Positions 29,620 to 37,692 of a stretch of DNA of 64,000 nucleotides are shown here, piece by piece. Location of the stretch: the NCBI RefSeq assembly GCF_002109495.1, contig NZ_LVJN01000018.1, positions 62,001 through 126,000 of the forward strand. Direction: 5' to 3'. How positions within the stretch are numbered: the first letter of the stretch is position 1; the number at the start of each line of letters is the position of its first letter. Made by a program: the position numbers and the translations under genes. The notes beneath the pieces were generated by a model. The model saw only the letters and a list, made by a program, of their open reading frames with translations, searched no databases and was not told the DNA's origin. This DNA is from Magnetofaba australis IT-1. Lineage in GTDB: Bacteria; Pseudomonadota; Magnetococcia; Magnetococcales; Magnetococcaceae.

Positions 29620-30513
29620 ATGGCCATGGCGATACCCACACTTCCCCTTCCTCCCATGATAAATCGGCTGCTGCCGTGGGCCGTGGCGATACTGCTGGGC
29701 GTGGGCAACGCCTGGGTGGTGTGGGACGGGTTGCAGTCCATGCCGGATGAGGAGACCGAAGTTTGGACCGGCGAGCCGCGCGAAAACAAAGTGATGTTGC
29801 TGCCTGAACGGGTGTTGGCGGTGCTTGAGCCCAAGCAGGAGGCGCCCGCACAAGAGGTTGCGCCCGCGCCCAAGCAGATGGCTGAGCCGGTGGCGACTCC
29901 TGAGGATCAACCGCAACCTGCGGTGGTGGAAGGGCCCGACCCGGAGGAGCCGATTCTGCGTCCCAAAGCGGCCCAGGAGCCGGTGATCAAATCCGCGCCG
30001 CCGCCCGCCACGCAGGGGCTGATCGTGCAGGCGGGCAGCTATGCGCTCAAATTTGGCGCCGACCGTCTGGTCAAGCGACTGCAAGAGGCGGGACTGGAGC
30101 CGTTTGTGGCCGCCACCACCGAGATGGTGCGCGTCAACGAAGTGCAGGCCGGACCGTTTGATGGGCTGGCGCCCGCCAAAGAGGCGGAGATCAAGCTGCG
30201 CGCCGGCGGGCTGCCCGGGCATGTGGAGGAGACCCACGAAGGCTTTATCCTCACCATCACCCAGTCCCCCTTCCTGGGTCAGGCGATTCAAGTGATGGAG
30301 CAGGCTGAAGGGTTGTCGGTGCGTCCGGTGCGGCTGGTGAAAAAGCAGAACCCCGCCATCATGCATAAAGTGCTGCTGGGGCCGGTGGCGGATCGCAAAG
30401 CAGCCGATGATCTGAGCGCGCGTTTGACTGATCTGGGCGTCGCAACGCCGGTGATCAAACGCTGGGACGGCGACAATGGCGAGATCTCCCAGCCGTGGAA
30501 GAAAAAAGAGTGA
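29620..30513 (+). CDS. Membrane-anchored SPOR-domain protein
   Basis: A 297-residue protein with one N-terminal membrane span (about 13-36, INRLLPWAVAILLGVGNAWV), a Pro/Glu/Ala-rich periplasmic linker and a SPOR domain near 133-205 (LIVQAGSYALKFGADRLVKRL). A second, weaker SPOR-like repeat follows (about 210-285, PFLGQAIQVMEQAEGLSVRPV…HKVLLGPVADRKAADDL). SPOR domains bind denuded glycans at the division septum. This is a FtsN-like layout, but no specific orthologue is recognised. It is cotranscribed with birA and coaX and ends just before tRNA-Met. Confidence 0.82.
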   Translation: MAMAIPTLPLPPMINRLLPWAVAILLGVGNAWVVWDGLQSMPDEETEVWTGEPRENKVMLLPERVLAVLEPKQEAPAQEVAPAPKQMAEPVATPEDQPQPAVVEGPDPEEPILRPKAAQEPVIKSAPPPATQGLIVQAGSYALKFGADRLVKRLQEAGLEPFVAATTEMVRVNEVQAGPFDGLAPAKEAEIKLRAGGLPGHVEETHEGFILTITQSPFLGQAIQVMEQAEGLSVRPVRLVKKQNPAIMHKVLLGPVADRKAADDLSARLTDLGVATPVIKRWDGDNGEISQPWKKKE

Positions 30514-30531
30514 CGCAGAAAAATAGAACGG

Positions 30532-30559
30532 TTGACTGGGAAGTGAAAATCAGTAAAAT
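30532..30559 (+). promoter_or_regulatory. Sigma-70 promoter of tRNA-Met
   Basis: TTGACT (30532-30537), 16-base spacer, TAAAAT (30554-30559), placing transcription start about nine bases before the tRNA. Confidence 0.7.
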
Positions 30560-30574
30560 GCGTCCTTCCCACAT

Positions 30575-30651
30575 GGCGGGGTAGCTCAGCTGGTTAGAGC
30601 TGTGGATTCATAATCCATGTGTCGGGGGTTCAAGTCCCCCCCTCGCTACCA
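30575..30651 (+). tRNA. tRNA-Met (CAT), elongator type
   Basis: A 77-base cloverleaf with D arm agctcagctggttagagct, anticodon loop ttcataa (CAT at 30609-30611), T arm ggggg-ttcaagt-ccccc and encoded CCA. Acceptor pairing is complete with G1-U72 and G5-U68 wobbles. It lacks the unpaired 1-72 of initiator tRNA. A tRNA-Ile2 (CAT modified to lysidine) is the alternative, but the body resembles elongator Met. Confidence 0.93.
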
Positions 30652-30658
30652 AAATAGA

Positions 30659-30697
30659 CAAGGGCCTGTTCGATTCACGAACAGGCCCTTGTTTTGT
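30659..30697 (+). terminator. Strong terminator after tRNA-Met
   Basis: Perfect 14-bp stem caagggcctgttcg / cgaacaggcccttg with loop attca, followed by ttttgtt. Confidence 0.95.
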
Positions 30698-30704
30698 TAT
30701 GGCT

Positions 30705-31015
30705 TTGTATAGTCGCCGCAGAAGAGAATTAGACATTTGAAGCGAGAAGATATCGAGGGCTCCGCCCTCGAGCTCCCAAGATCAACAACCACACCGTGGG
30801 CTCCGCCCACACCCGCTTAAGGGTCACAGACCCTATGACGATTTGGCAGGATGGCCAAATCGGACTCGCGCAGCGAGCCCGCAGGGTGAGGGCCATGGAT
30901 GGCCCGAATCAATCCCGCCTCCGGCCAGCCGGAGGCCAATAGTCAGCGCAAGCTTTACCTGTGTCACACAAACATTGAGGAGCCTGTGCAATTCCGAATT
31001 GCGGTGACTATACAA
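30705..31015 (-). repeat. Modular repeat copy R4 (type B) with terminal inverted repeats, MITE-like
   Basis: The longest copy, in reverse orientation. Its ends are 16-base inverted repeats with one mismatch: ttgtatagtcgccgca at 30705-30720 and the complement of ttgtatagtcaccgca at 31000-31015. Inside are the shared parts (tgtttgtgtgac, gcgctgactattggcc, tgggc/gccca, cgagggc/gccctcg, gatatctt) plus extra hairpins found in no other copy: agggtc/gaccct, gatttggc/gccaaatc, gggccat/atggccc and cctccggc/gccggagg. No ORF of note lies inside. I see no clear target-site duplication. It fills most of the 495-base gap before mscS. Confidence 0.8.
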
Positions 31016-31146
31016 GTTCCTGGTCGGTTGTTGTCGGCGCAATCCTTTGGCTGGAAATCAGCTTCGTCGCCACAGGGTATTGCAACTTGCGGCGCATCTT
31101 TGCATGATGTCCCCACGCTGTCTCCTCTCGCCAAACGTCCTGTCCC

Positions 31147-32025
31147 ATGCTTGAGACCCTCACACGCTGGATCAGCTTTATCCCCAACCTGCCCGCCCGC
31201 GAGGTGGCCGTTACTCTGGTGCTCATCGTTGGCTTCGCCATCGTGCGTTTCATCCTGGTGCGGTTGATGCGCGGCAACGCCGCCTTTCTCAGTGACGACC
31301 GGCGTAAGCTCATCACCAACGTCAAGAACGCAATTTTCTTCCTCGGCCTGTTCGCGCTGCTGCTGGTGTGGGCGCCGTCGCTGCGCACTTTTGCGCTGTC
31401 GTTGACCGCCTTTGTGGTGGCCATCGTGGTGGCCACCAAGGAGCTGATTCTGTGCATCACCGGGGCCATCGTGCGCACCACCGCCGACGCCTTCAGCGTA
31501 GGCGACTGGATCGAGGTGGGTGGGCAGTTCGGCGAGGTGATCGATCAAAACCTGATGGCGGTGACCATCCAGGAGCTGCACGCTGAAGGCCCCATCTACA
31601 CCTTCACCGGGCGCACGGTGGTGATTCCCAACAGCCAGTTTCTCACCTCCTCTGTGCGCAATAGCCAGTTTCACAAGCGTTTTGTGTTCCACACCTTCTT
31701 CCTGATCTGTGATGTGGATATCGACCACCAGCCGGTCGAGAAGGCCGTCACCACATCGCTGAAGAAGTCGATGCATGATCAGATCGATCTGGCCAATCGC
31801 TATCTGAGCATGATTGAGCGCCGCGCCGGTTTGGATCTACTCAACGCCGACCCTTACCACCGCATCACCATGATGCCCGACGGACGCATGAAGCTCACCT
31901 TTACCGCCTTTCTGCCCACCGCCAAGGCGATTGAGTTTGAACAGGCGGCGGTGGATGCGGGACTCAAGACCATTCGACGGCTCAAACAAAAACCACCGCA
32001 AGGCGGGAGCCCGGCGGCGGGGTAG
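31147..32025 (+). CDS. MscS-family mechanosensitive channel
   Basis: Small-conductance mechanosensitive channel protein of 292 residues. Three hydrophobic segments (about 17-37, 64-84 and 85-110) precede the MscS beta domain, with SVGDWIEVGGQFGEV followed by FTGRTVVIPNSQFLTSSVRN, the usual signature. The C-terminal alpha/beta domain is present. It opens under hypo-osmotic shock to release solutes. The gene lies between two oppositely oriented type-B repeats (R4 and R5). Confidence 0.92.
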   Translation: MLETLTRWISFIPNLPAREVAVTLVLIVGFAIVRFILVRLMRGNAAFLSDDRRKLITNVKNAIFFLGLFALLLVWAPSLRTFALSLTAFVVAIVVATKELILCITGAIVRTTADAFSVGDWIEVGGQFGEVIDQNLMAVTIQELHAEGPIYTFTGRTVVIPNSQFLTSSVRNSQFHKRFVFHTFFLICDVDIDHQPVEKAVTTSLKKSMHDQIDLANRYLSMIERRAGLDLLNADPYHRITMMPDGRMKLTFTAFLPTAKAIEFEQAAVDAGLKTIRRLKQKPPQGGSPAAG

Positions 32026-32054
32026 GATCGCATATATCATTAATCAAAACCAAA

Positions 32055-32252
32055 ACTGCACAGAATGTCCAATGTTTGCGTGACATAGTCCCGGCAGCGC
32101 TGACTATTGGCCGCCGACTGGTCGGCGGCGGGGCCTGGGGGGTGCGCCCCCAGCGGGGTGTGGGGCGGCGCCCCACGGTTTGGTGGTTGGGAGCTCGAGG
32201 GCGCAGCCCTCGATATCTTCCATCGCCAAAACCGCCAATGTCCAATTCCGAA
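32055..32252 (+). repeat. Dispersed modular hairpin repeat, copy R5 (type B)
   Basis: Fifth copy: ctgcacaga, tgtttgcgtgac, gcgctgactattggccgccg, stem gccgcc…ggcggc, the tgggggg/cccccag region, tggggc/gcccca (loop ggc in place of gga), cgagggc/gccctcg, then gatatcttccatcgccaaaac. Its orientation is opposite to R4, so the pair flanks mscS. It separates the convergent mscS and nadB genes. Confidence 0.85.
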
Positions 32253-32290
32253 TTTGACTGAGTATAGCGCTCGGTGACCGTCCCGACGCC

Positions 32291-33919
32291 TTACCACTGG
32301 TCGATGGGCAGAATCGTATCGGTGAGCCAGTTGGCGTCGTTGCGCTCCGGGTAGTTGGTGGTGTAGTGCAGCCCCCGGCTCTCCTTGCGATGTAGCGCCG
32401 AACGGATGATCAACGACGCCACCTGCGCCAGATTGCGCAGTTCGATCAAGTCCCGCGTGATGGCGCAATTCCAGTAGTACTCATTGATCTCCTGATTGAT
32501 CAACTCGCTGCGGCGGCGCGCCCGCGCCAGACGGTGGTTGGAGCGCACGATCCCTACATAATCCCACATGAAGCGGCGGATTTCGTTCCAGTTGTGGGCG
32601 ATCATCACCGCCTCTTCGCAGTGGCCGACATCGTAGCTGTCCCACAGCGGCAGCAGCGGCGCGGCGTCATCGGCGTTAGTGGCGTCCAGGCGGGTGACAA
32701 TGTCATGGTAGGCCGACTCGGCGAAGACCAGGCACTCCAGGAGGCTGTTGGAGGCGAGGCGATTGGCCCCGTGCAGGCCGGTGTGGGCCACCTCGCCGAT
32801 GGCGTAGAGATTGCCGATGGCGGTGCGCCCACTCTGATCGGTGACCACGCCGCCGCAGGTGTAGTGGGCCGCGGGCACCACCGGGATCGGTTCGCGAGTC
32901 ATGTCGATGCCGTAGCTCAGACACTTCTCGTAGATGGTGGGGAAGTGGTCTTTGACGAACTCGGCGCCCTTGTGGCTGATGTCCAGGTAGACACACTCAT
33001 CGCCGGTGCGTTTCATCTCAAAGTCGATGGCGCGGGCGACGATATCACGGGGGGCCAGTTCGGCGCGCTCATGGTGGCGCTGCATGAAGCGGTCGCCGTT
33101 TTTCAACAGCAGATGGCCGCCTTCGCCGCGCACCGCTTCGGAGACCAGGAATGATTTGGCCTGGGGGTGGAACAGACAGGTGGGGTGAAACTGGATAAAC
33201 TCCATGTTGGCCACCTGACATCCGGCGCGATAGGCCATGGCCACGCCATCGCCGGTGGCGGTGTCGGGATTGGAGGTATAGAGGTAGACCTTGCCCGCGC
33301 CGCCGGTGGCGAGAATGGTGTGGTTGGCCTGGAAGGTGATGATCTCGCCGCTGGCGGAATTGAGCGCATAGGCGCCCAGGCACTGGTCTTGACGGCCCGG
33401 CTGGTAGCGCCCCAGTTTGTGAGCGGTGATCACATCGATGGCGACATGGTTTTCATACACTTTGATATTGGGGTGCTCGTCGATGCGCGCCATGAGGGTT
33501 TCCATCACCCGACGGCCGGTGGCGTCGCGGGCGTGGATGACGCGACGGCGGGAGTGGCCGCCTTCACGGGTGAGGTGATAGCCCTGCTCGGTCTTGTCGA
33601 AGGGGGCGCCCAGATCGATCAGATGCTGGATAACGCGCGGACCGTTCTCCACCACAAAGCGCACGCTCTCCGGATTGTTCAACCCGGCGCCGGCGGTCAT
33701 GGTGTCCTCATAGTGCAGGATGGCGCTATCTTCCGGGTCCATCACTGCGGCGATGCCGCCCTGGGCGTACATGCTGTTGGACTCCCCAGCCGGGGCTTTG
33801 GTCAGAATCGCCGTTTCGCCATGCTCGGCCAGGCGTAAAGCCAGATCAAGTCCGGCCATGCCGCCGCCGATAATCAAAAAGTCGCACAGTTTACGGCGTT
33901 GCTCGGAAGGGTGAGTCAT
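32291..33919 (-). CDS. nadB: L-aspartate oxidase
   Basis: FAD enzyme oxidising aspartate to iminoaspartate, the first step of de novo NAD synthesis. The 542-residue product has the dinucleotide-binding IIGGGMAGLDLALRLAE, SNSMYAQGGIA, HSRRRVIHARDATG, and TCGGVVTD…GLHGANRLASNSLLE, all NadB signatures separating it from fumarate reductase. The ATG at 33919 (MTHPSEQRRKLCDF) is preferred to one 52 codons upstream, because homologues start there and GAAGGA precedes it. Confidence 0.96.
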   Translation of the reverse strand: MTHPSEQRRKLCDFLIIGGGMAGLDLALRLAEHGETAILTKAPAGESNSMYAQGGIAAVMDPEDSAILHYEDTMTAGAGLNNPESVRFVVENGPRVIQHLIDLGAPFDKTEQGYHLTREGGHSRRRVIHARDATGRRVMETLMARIDEHPNIKVYENHVAIDVITAHKLGRYQPGRQDQCLGAYALNSASGEIITFQANHTILATGGAGKVYLYTSNPDTATGDGVAMAYRAGCQVANMEFIQFHPTCLFHPQAKSFLVSEAVRGEGGHLLLKNGDRFMQRHHERAELAPRDIVARAIDFEMKRTGDECVYLDISHKGAEFVKDHFPTIYEKCLSYGIDMTREPIPVVPAAHYTCGGVVTDQSGRTAIGNLYAIGEVAHTGLHGANRLASNSLLECLVFAESAYHDIVTRLDATNADDAAPLLPLWDSYDVGHCEEAVMIAHNWNEIRRFMWDYVGIVRSNHRLARARRRSELINQEINEYYWNCAITRDLIELRNLAQVASLIIRSALHRKESRGLHYTTNYPERNDANWLTDTILPIDQW

Positions 33920-34129
33920 AAGCTTGGGAATCCTTCGTCTGATTCGGTCAGTTAACCGTATTGTCGGCGGTTTATCCAGGCCAGGGGTTGCAAAAAGTGG
34001 TGATTTGGTAGTTAAATACCCAACGGCCAAGCGCCTTTTTCGACTCTTGTGCGCATGCCTATCCGGCCCTGCCACCTAACTGGTGGCCAGTGACGTAACT
34101 GCGTATTTTGGCGCCTTGCGGCGTCGATT

Positions 34130-34157
34130 GGAAACTTTTTTCACGCTATCTGTCTAA
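34130..34157 (+). promoter_or_regulatory. Sigma-E-type promoter upstream of rpoE
   Basis: GGAAACTT (34130-34137), 15-base spacer, TCTAA (34153-34157), close to the extracytoplasmic sigma-E consensus GGAACTT…TCTRA. It lies 36 bases before the rpoE GTG, fitting autoregulation. Confidence 0.65.
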
Positions 34158-34192
34158 CCCGCAATCGCGCTGTATGGCGCCAAGGTGATCCG

Positions 34193-34783
34193 GTGAGCGA
34201 AGCGGACCGATTATTGGTCGAACAGGCCAAGCAGGGCGACAACCGCGCCTATGAGGTGCTGGTGCGCAAGTATCAAGGGCGCATCGCCTCGGTGATCTCC
34301 CGCACGGTGTCCGATCCGGCCAAGGTGCAGGATCTGACCCAGGAGGCGTTTCTCAAGGCGTATCGCGCCCTGCATAGCTTCCGTGGCGATGCGGCGTTCT
34401 ATACGTGGCTCTATCGCATTGCGGTCAACACCGCCAAGAATCATCTGATGTCGCTGGATCGCGGCATCCCCATGAGCGACGTGGACGTGGATGACGCCGA
34501 CCGCCTGGCGCCGCAACTGCGCGACTCCGACACCCCGGAGCGGCAGGTGCTGCGCGGCGAGTTGATGGACAATCTCAAACGCGCCATCGACGAACTGGCC
34601 CCGACCATGCGCTTGGCGATTCAGTTGCGGGATCTGGAAGGCAAGACCTACGAAGAGATCGCCGAGGCGATGGATTGCCCCATTGGCACCGTGCGCTCGC
34701 GCATCTTCCGCGGTCGTCAGGAGATCATGAGTCGTTTGAAAGGCTATATGGATTCCGGCGCGCCAATGCCTGACGAACCGTGA
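34193..34783 (+). CDS. rpoE: ECF sigma factor RpoE (sigma-E/AlgU group)
   Basis: Envelope-stress sigma factor of 196 residues. Region 2 is DNRAYEVLVRKYQ…DLTQEAFLKAYRALHSFRGDAAFYTWLYRIAVNTAKNHL, and region 4 is TYEEIAEAMDCPIGTVRSRIFRGRQ. It clusters by eye with RpoE/AlgU and not with FecI types. The GTG at 34193 is the start. The order rpoE, anti-sigma, rseC and htrA is the algU-mucA-mucC-mucD layout, minus rseB. A matching sigma-E promoter stands just upstream. Confidence 0.94.
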   Translation: MSEADRLLVEQAKQGDNRAYEVLVRKYQGRIASVISRTVSDPAKVQDLTQEAFLKAYRALHSFRGDAAFYTWLYRIAVNTAKNHLMSLDRGIPMSDVDVDDADRLAPQLRDSDTPERQVLRGELMDNLKRAIDELAPTMRLAIQLRDLEGKTYEEIAEAMDCPIGTVRSRIFRGRQEIMSRLKGYMDSGAPMPDEP

Positions 34784-34876
34784 GCCGTTGAAGAGTTCAA
34801 GATCCAAACACCCAGCCAAAAAGGGTGTCATAATAAGTCGAATTTCTGTTTATGCATGCAACTAAGGGGGGATGTT

Positions 34877-35287
34877 ATGGAGTTGGCCATGGAGTGCAAT
34901 CCGGAGATGGTGTCGGCGTTTTTGGATGACGAGCTGGATGATCAGACCCGTCGTTCGCTGGCCGAGCATCTGCTGGAGTGCGAGCGCTGCTGTGTTCTGT
35001 TGGCCAAGCTCTCAGCGCTGCGCGCGGCGCTGTTTGATCGCTTTATCCTGCCCGATCCCGAAGCGATGACCCGCTCCATCATGGCGCGCATCACCGGTGC
35101 CTCCATGGACGAAATCGTCTCCGACTCCTCGGATAAACTTGAGGGCGCGTTGAGCTCCCGTCTGGCCCGTTTTGGCGCGCCGGCGGTGCTGGCGTTGGCC
35201 CTGGCCGCCGGCTGGGCGGCGCTGGACCTGCGCGCCGACGCCAACGCCCTGGCGCAGCCGACCAGCGCGTCAGCGCAACAGCGGTAA
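34877..35287 (+). CDS. rseA: Anti-sigma factor, RseA/zinc-finger type
   Basis: A 136-residue single-span protein expected to hold RpoE inactive at the inner membrane. The N-terminal cytoplasmic part starts MECNPEMVSAFLDDELDD and has a His31-x3-Cys35-x2-Cys38 zinc-type motif (EHLLECERC). A membrane span lies near 97-116 (FGAPAVLALALAAGWAALDL) with a very short periplasmic tail (about 20 residues). The ATG at 34877 is used because AAGGGGGG precedes it. The periplasmic part is far shorter than E. coli RseA, and no RseB gene follows. Confidence 0.88.
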   Translation: MELAMECNPEMVSAFLDDELDDQTRRSLAEHLLECERCCVLLAKLSALRAALFDRFILPDPEAMTRSIMARITGASMDEIVSDSSDKLEGALSSRLARFGAPAVLALALAAGWAALDLRADANALAQPTSASAQQR

Positions 35288-35293
35288 AGCGCC

Positions 35294-35773
35294 ATGCTGC
35301 GGGAAGAGGGGCGCGTGGTGTCGCTGGAGGGCAAATTCGCCCTGGTGGAGACCGTGCGCAAAAAAGCGTGCGGCAACTGCACCGGTGATTCCAGCTGCTC
35401 CACCCTCTCTTTTGGCGGCGGCCAACGGAAATCGGTGTTCCGCGCGTTGAACCCGCAAAATGCCCGCGTCGGCGACTTCGTGATTCTGGAGATCGCCGAA
35501 CGACAGTTCCTGCGCGCGTCGTTTCTGATCTATGCCGCGCCGGTTCTGGCGCTGGTGTTGGTCGGCGCGGCGGTGCGGTATTGGGCTCTGGCCAGCGGCG
35601 TGGCGGTTGACGACGCCGAAGGGCTGGGAGCCGTCAGCGGTCTGCTGGCGCTGGGCGGCGTGTTTCTCGCTCTGCGCCGGGTCAACGACCGGCTTTCCGC
35701 CCGCGAGGAGGCGCACCCGGTGATCCGTCCGGCGCCGGACTCCATTTCGCCCATCAGCTTCACCCGCACTTGA
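35294..35773 (+). CDS. rseC: RseC/MucC-family membrane protein
   Basis: A 159-residue inner-membrane protein of the RseC family. It has an N-terminal cytoplasmic domain with a cysteine cluster (CGNCTGDSSCS, about residues 26-36) and two membrane spans (about 77-98 and 112-133). RseC is a modulator of the sigma-E system, and family members are linked to electron-transport RnfABCDGE/SoxR reduction. It lies six bases after rseA in the same operon. Confidence 0.9.
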   Translation: MLREEGRVVSLEGKFALVETVRKKACGNCTGDSSCSTLSFGGGQRKSVFRALNPQNARVGDFVILEIAERQFLRASFLIYAAPVLALVLVGAAVRYWALASGVAVDDAEGLGAVSGLLALGGVFLALRRVNDRLSAREEAHPVIRPAPDSISPISFTRT

Positions 35774-35836
35774 AACCGCGCGAACGACGCCCCATCTACT
35801 GTGCAGGCTGCAACGATCATCAAGGAGAGAGAGCCG

Positions 35837-37270
35837 ATGTTCGCACGTCACCGTACCCGTATTTTGTCCGCAATGATCTGTGTTGTGGCCCTGGCCGGGG
35901 TCTCCCTGGCCAATGCCGCACAACTGCCCAACCTGCCCCCGCTCATTAAGCAACTCAAGCCGGTGGTGGTGAACATCAGCACCACATCCATTGAGAAATC
36001 CGGCCCTGAGGGGCTGCCGGGTCATGCCTTCAAGGGCAATCCACTGTTTGAGGACTTCTTTAAGAAATTCATGGATCAGATGCCCAAGCAGCGCTCGCAC
36101 AAATCGCGTTCGCTGGGCTCCGGGGTGATCGTCGGCGCTGATGGTTACATCCTTACCAACAATCATGTGGTGGAGGACGCCAACGAAATTACCGTGGTGC
36201 TCAATGATGAGCGCGAGTTCGACGCCGAAATCGTCGGTCGTGACGCCAAGACCGATCTGGCGCTGATCCGCATCAAAGTGGATGGTCCGCTGCCGGTGGC
36301 CAAACTGGGCGACTCCGACAAGTCGGAAGTGGGCTCCTGGGTGGTGGCCATCGGCAACCCCTTCGGTCTCGACACCACCGTCACCGCCGGCATCATCTCC
36401 GCCAAGGGGCGGGTGATCGGCAACGGCCCCTATGACAACTTCATCCAGACCGATGCGGCCATCAATCCGGGCAACTCCGGCGGTCCGCTGTTCAATCTGG
36501 ATGGCGAGGTGATCGGCATCAACACCGCCATTTTCTCGCGCTCGGGCGGCAATATGGGCATCGGCTTCGCCATCCCCATGAATTTGGCGCGCACGGTGAT
36601 GGATCAACTCAAAGAGAACGGCCATGTGACCCGTGGCTGGTTGGGCGTGCGCATTCAAACGGTGACGCCCACCCTGGCCAAAGGGCTGAAGTTGGAGAAG
36701 CCGCACGGCGCTTTGGTGGTGAGTGTGGAGCCGGAAGGTCCGGCGGCCCAGGGCGGTATTGAAGCGGGCGATGTCATCGTCAAATTCAATGGCGGCGAAG
36801 TGAACAAGATGAATGAGTTGCCCGCCATGGTGGCCAATACGCCGGTGGGCGATAAGGTCCCTGTGGTGGTGATTCGCGATGGCGACGAAAAGACACTGCA
36901 CGTGAAGATCGCCAAACTGGATGAGACCAAGGTGGCCGATGACGGCTCCCCGGCCTCCGAGCGCAAGACCTCCGATGAGCGGTTGGGTTTGGTGCTGCAA
37001 GGGCTCACCGACGCCCTGCGCGAACAGTTGGAAGTGCCCGCCGGGACAGTGGGCGGCGTGCTGATCGCCAAGGTGACGCCCGATAGCGCCGCCGCCGATG
37101 CGGGGCTGCGCGCCGGTGACGTGATCGTCAGCGTGGACCAGAAACCCGCCAAGAGCCCGGATGCGTTGCGTGATGTGTTCCGCAAGCTTAAGGGCGGCGA
37201 CACCGCGCTGCTGTATATCTTGCGCAAGGGAGAGCCTTCATTTGTGGCGTTGGAGACGCCCAAAGATTGA
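35837..37270 (+). CDS. Periplasmic serine protease DegP/HtrA (MucD)
   Basis: Envelope protease and chaperone, 477 residues. A signal peptide ends near ANA; the trypsin-like domain has the triad His110 (NNHVVED), Asp140 (KTDLALI) and Ser214 (GNSGGPLF); two PDZ domains follow (GWLGVRIQ… and RLGLVLQGL…). The ATG at 35837 has AAGGAG nine bases upstream; an in-frame ATG at 35801 is rejected because it would spoil the signal peptide. It is the last gene of the sigma-E locus. Confidence 0.94.
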   Translation: MFARHRTRILSAMICVVALAGVSLANAAQLPNLPPLIKQLKPVVVNISTTSIEKSGPEGLPGHAFKGNPLFEDFFKKFMDQMPKQRSHKSRSLGSGVIVGADGYILTNNHVVEDANEITVVLNDEREFDAEIVGRDAKTDLALIRIKVDGPLPVAKLGDSDKSEVGSWVVAIGNPFGLDTTVTAGIISAKGRVIGNGPYDNFIQTDAAINPGNSGGPLFNLDGEVIGINTAIFSRSGGNMGIGFAIPMNLARTVMDQLKENGHVTRGWLGVRIQTVTPTLAKGLKLEKPHGALVVSVEPEGPAAQGGIEAGDVIVKFNGGEVNKMNELPAMVANTPVGDKVPVVVIRDGDEKTLHVKIAKLDETKVADDGSPASERKTSDERLGLVLQGLTDALREQLEVPAGTVGGVLIAKVTPDSAAADAGLRAGDVIVSVDQKPAKSPDALRDVFRKLKGGDTALLYILRKGEPSFVALETPKD

Positions 37271-37315
37271 TAAGCGCGACGCCAAAGTGGCGTTTATGAA
37301 AAAAGAGCGTTGATT

Positions 37316-37347
37316 AAGCCGCGCAGTCCGAGTAGACTGCGCGGCTT
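37316..37347 (+). terminator. 12-bp hairpin between htrA and rpsU
   Basis: Perfect inverted repeat aagccgcgcagt (37316-37327) / actgcgcggctt (37336-37347). There is no T-run, so it could be a weak terminator for htrA or a structure in the rpsU leader. Confidence 0.55.
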
Positions 37348-37393
37348 ACTTTCAGATCAACTCCAGAGAAAACAGTGGAAGGGGGTGAAATTC

Positions 37394-37597
37394 GTGCGCG
37401 TCGATGTATACGACAATAATGTGGATCAAGCGATCCGCGTGTTGAAGAAGAAGATGAACCGCGAGGGGATGTTCCGTGAGATGAAGAAGCGGAAGTTCTT
37501 CGAGAAACCCTCCGAGCGACGCCGCCGTAAGAAGGCTGAGGCCGTCCGCCGTCTGCGCAAGAAATTGCGTCGGGCAGTGGCAGCGGGTCTGGGCTGA
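37394..37597 (+). CDS. rpsU: Ribosomal protein S21
   Basis: Small-subunit protein that helps mRNA base-pair with 16S rRNA. The 67-residue product [19 protein letters not shown]…[20 protein letters not shown] is typical S21. The start is taken as GTG at 37394, with GGAAGGGGG (37377-37385) eight bases upstream. The in-frame GTG at 37385 overlaps that sequence, and the longer ATT/ATG-type extension has no support. Confidence 0.95.
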   Translation: MRVDVYDNNVDQAIRVLKKKMNREGMFREMKKRKFFEKPSERRRRKKAEAVRRLRKKLRRAVAAGLG

Positions 37598-37623
37598 TTA
37601 CCCCAAGCGCTGTGTGAAATGAG

Positions 37624-37661
37624 ACGCGCCCCATCCGACTGGATGGGGCGCGTTTTGTTTT
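37624..37661 (+). terminator. Terminator after rpsU
   Basis: Stem acgcgccccatcc / ggatggggcgcgt with loop gact and ttttgtttt after it. A T-run only on the plus side suits rpsU. Confidence 0.92.
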
Positions 37662-37692
37662 GCGGCGTCTGTAAGGCGCGAAGGCGTGTGGA

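Noticed and set aside
30652-31146. CRISPR array in the hairpin-rich gap before mscS
   Set aside because: The hairpins differ from one another in sequence and spacing; there are no regular direct repeats with spacers.
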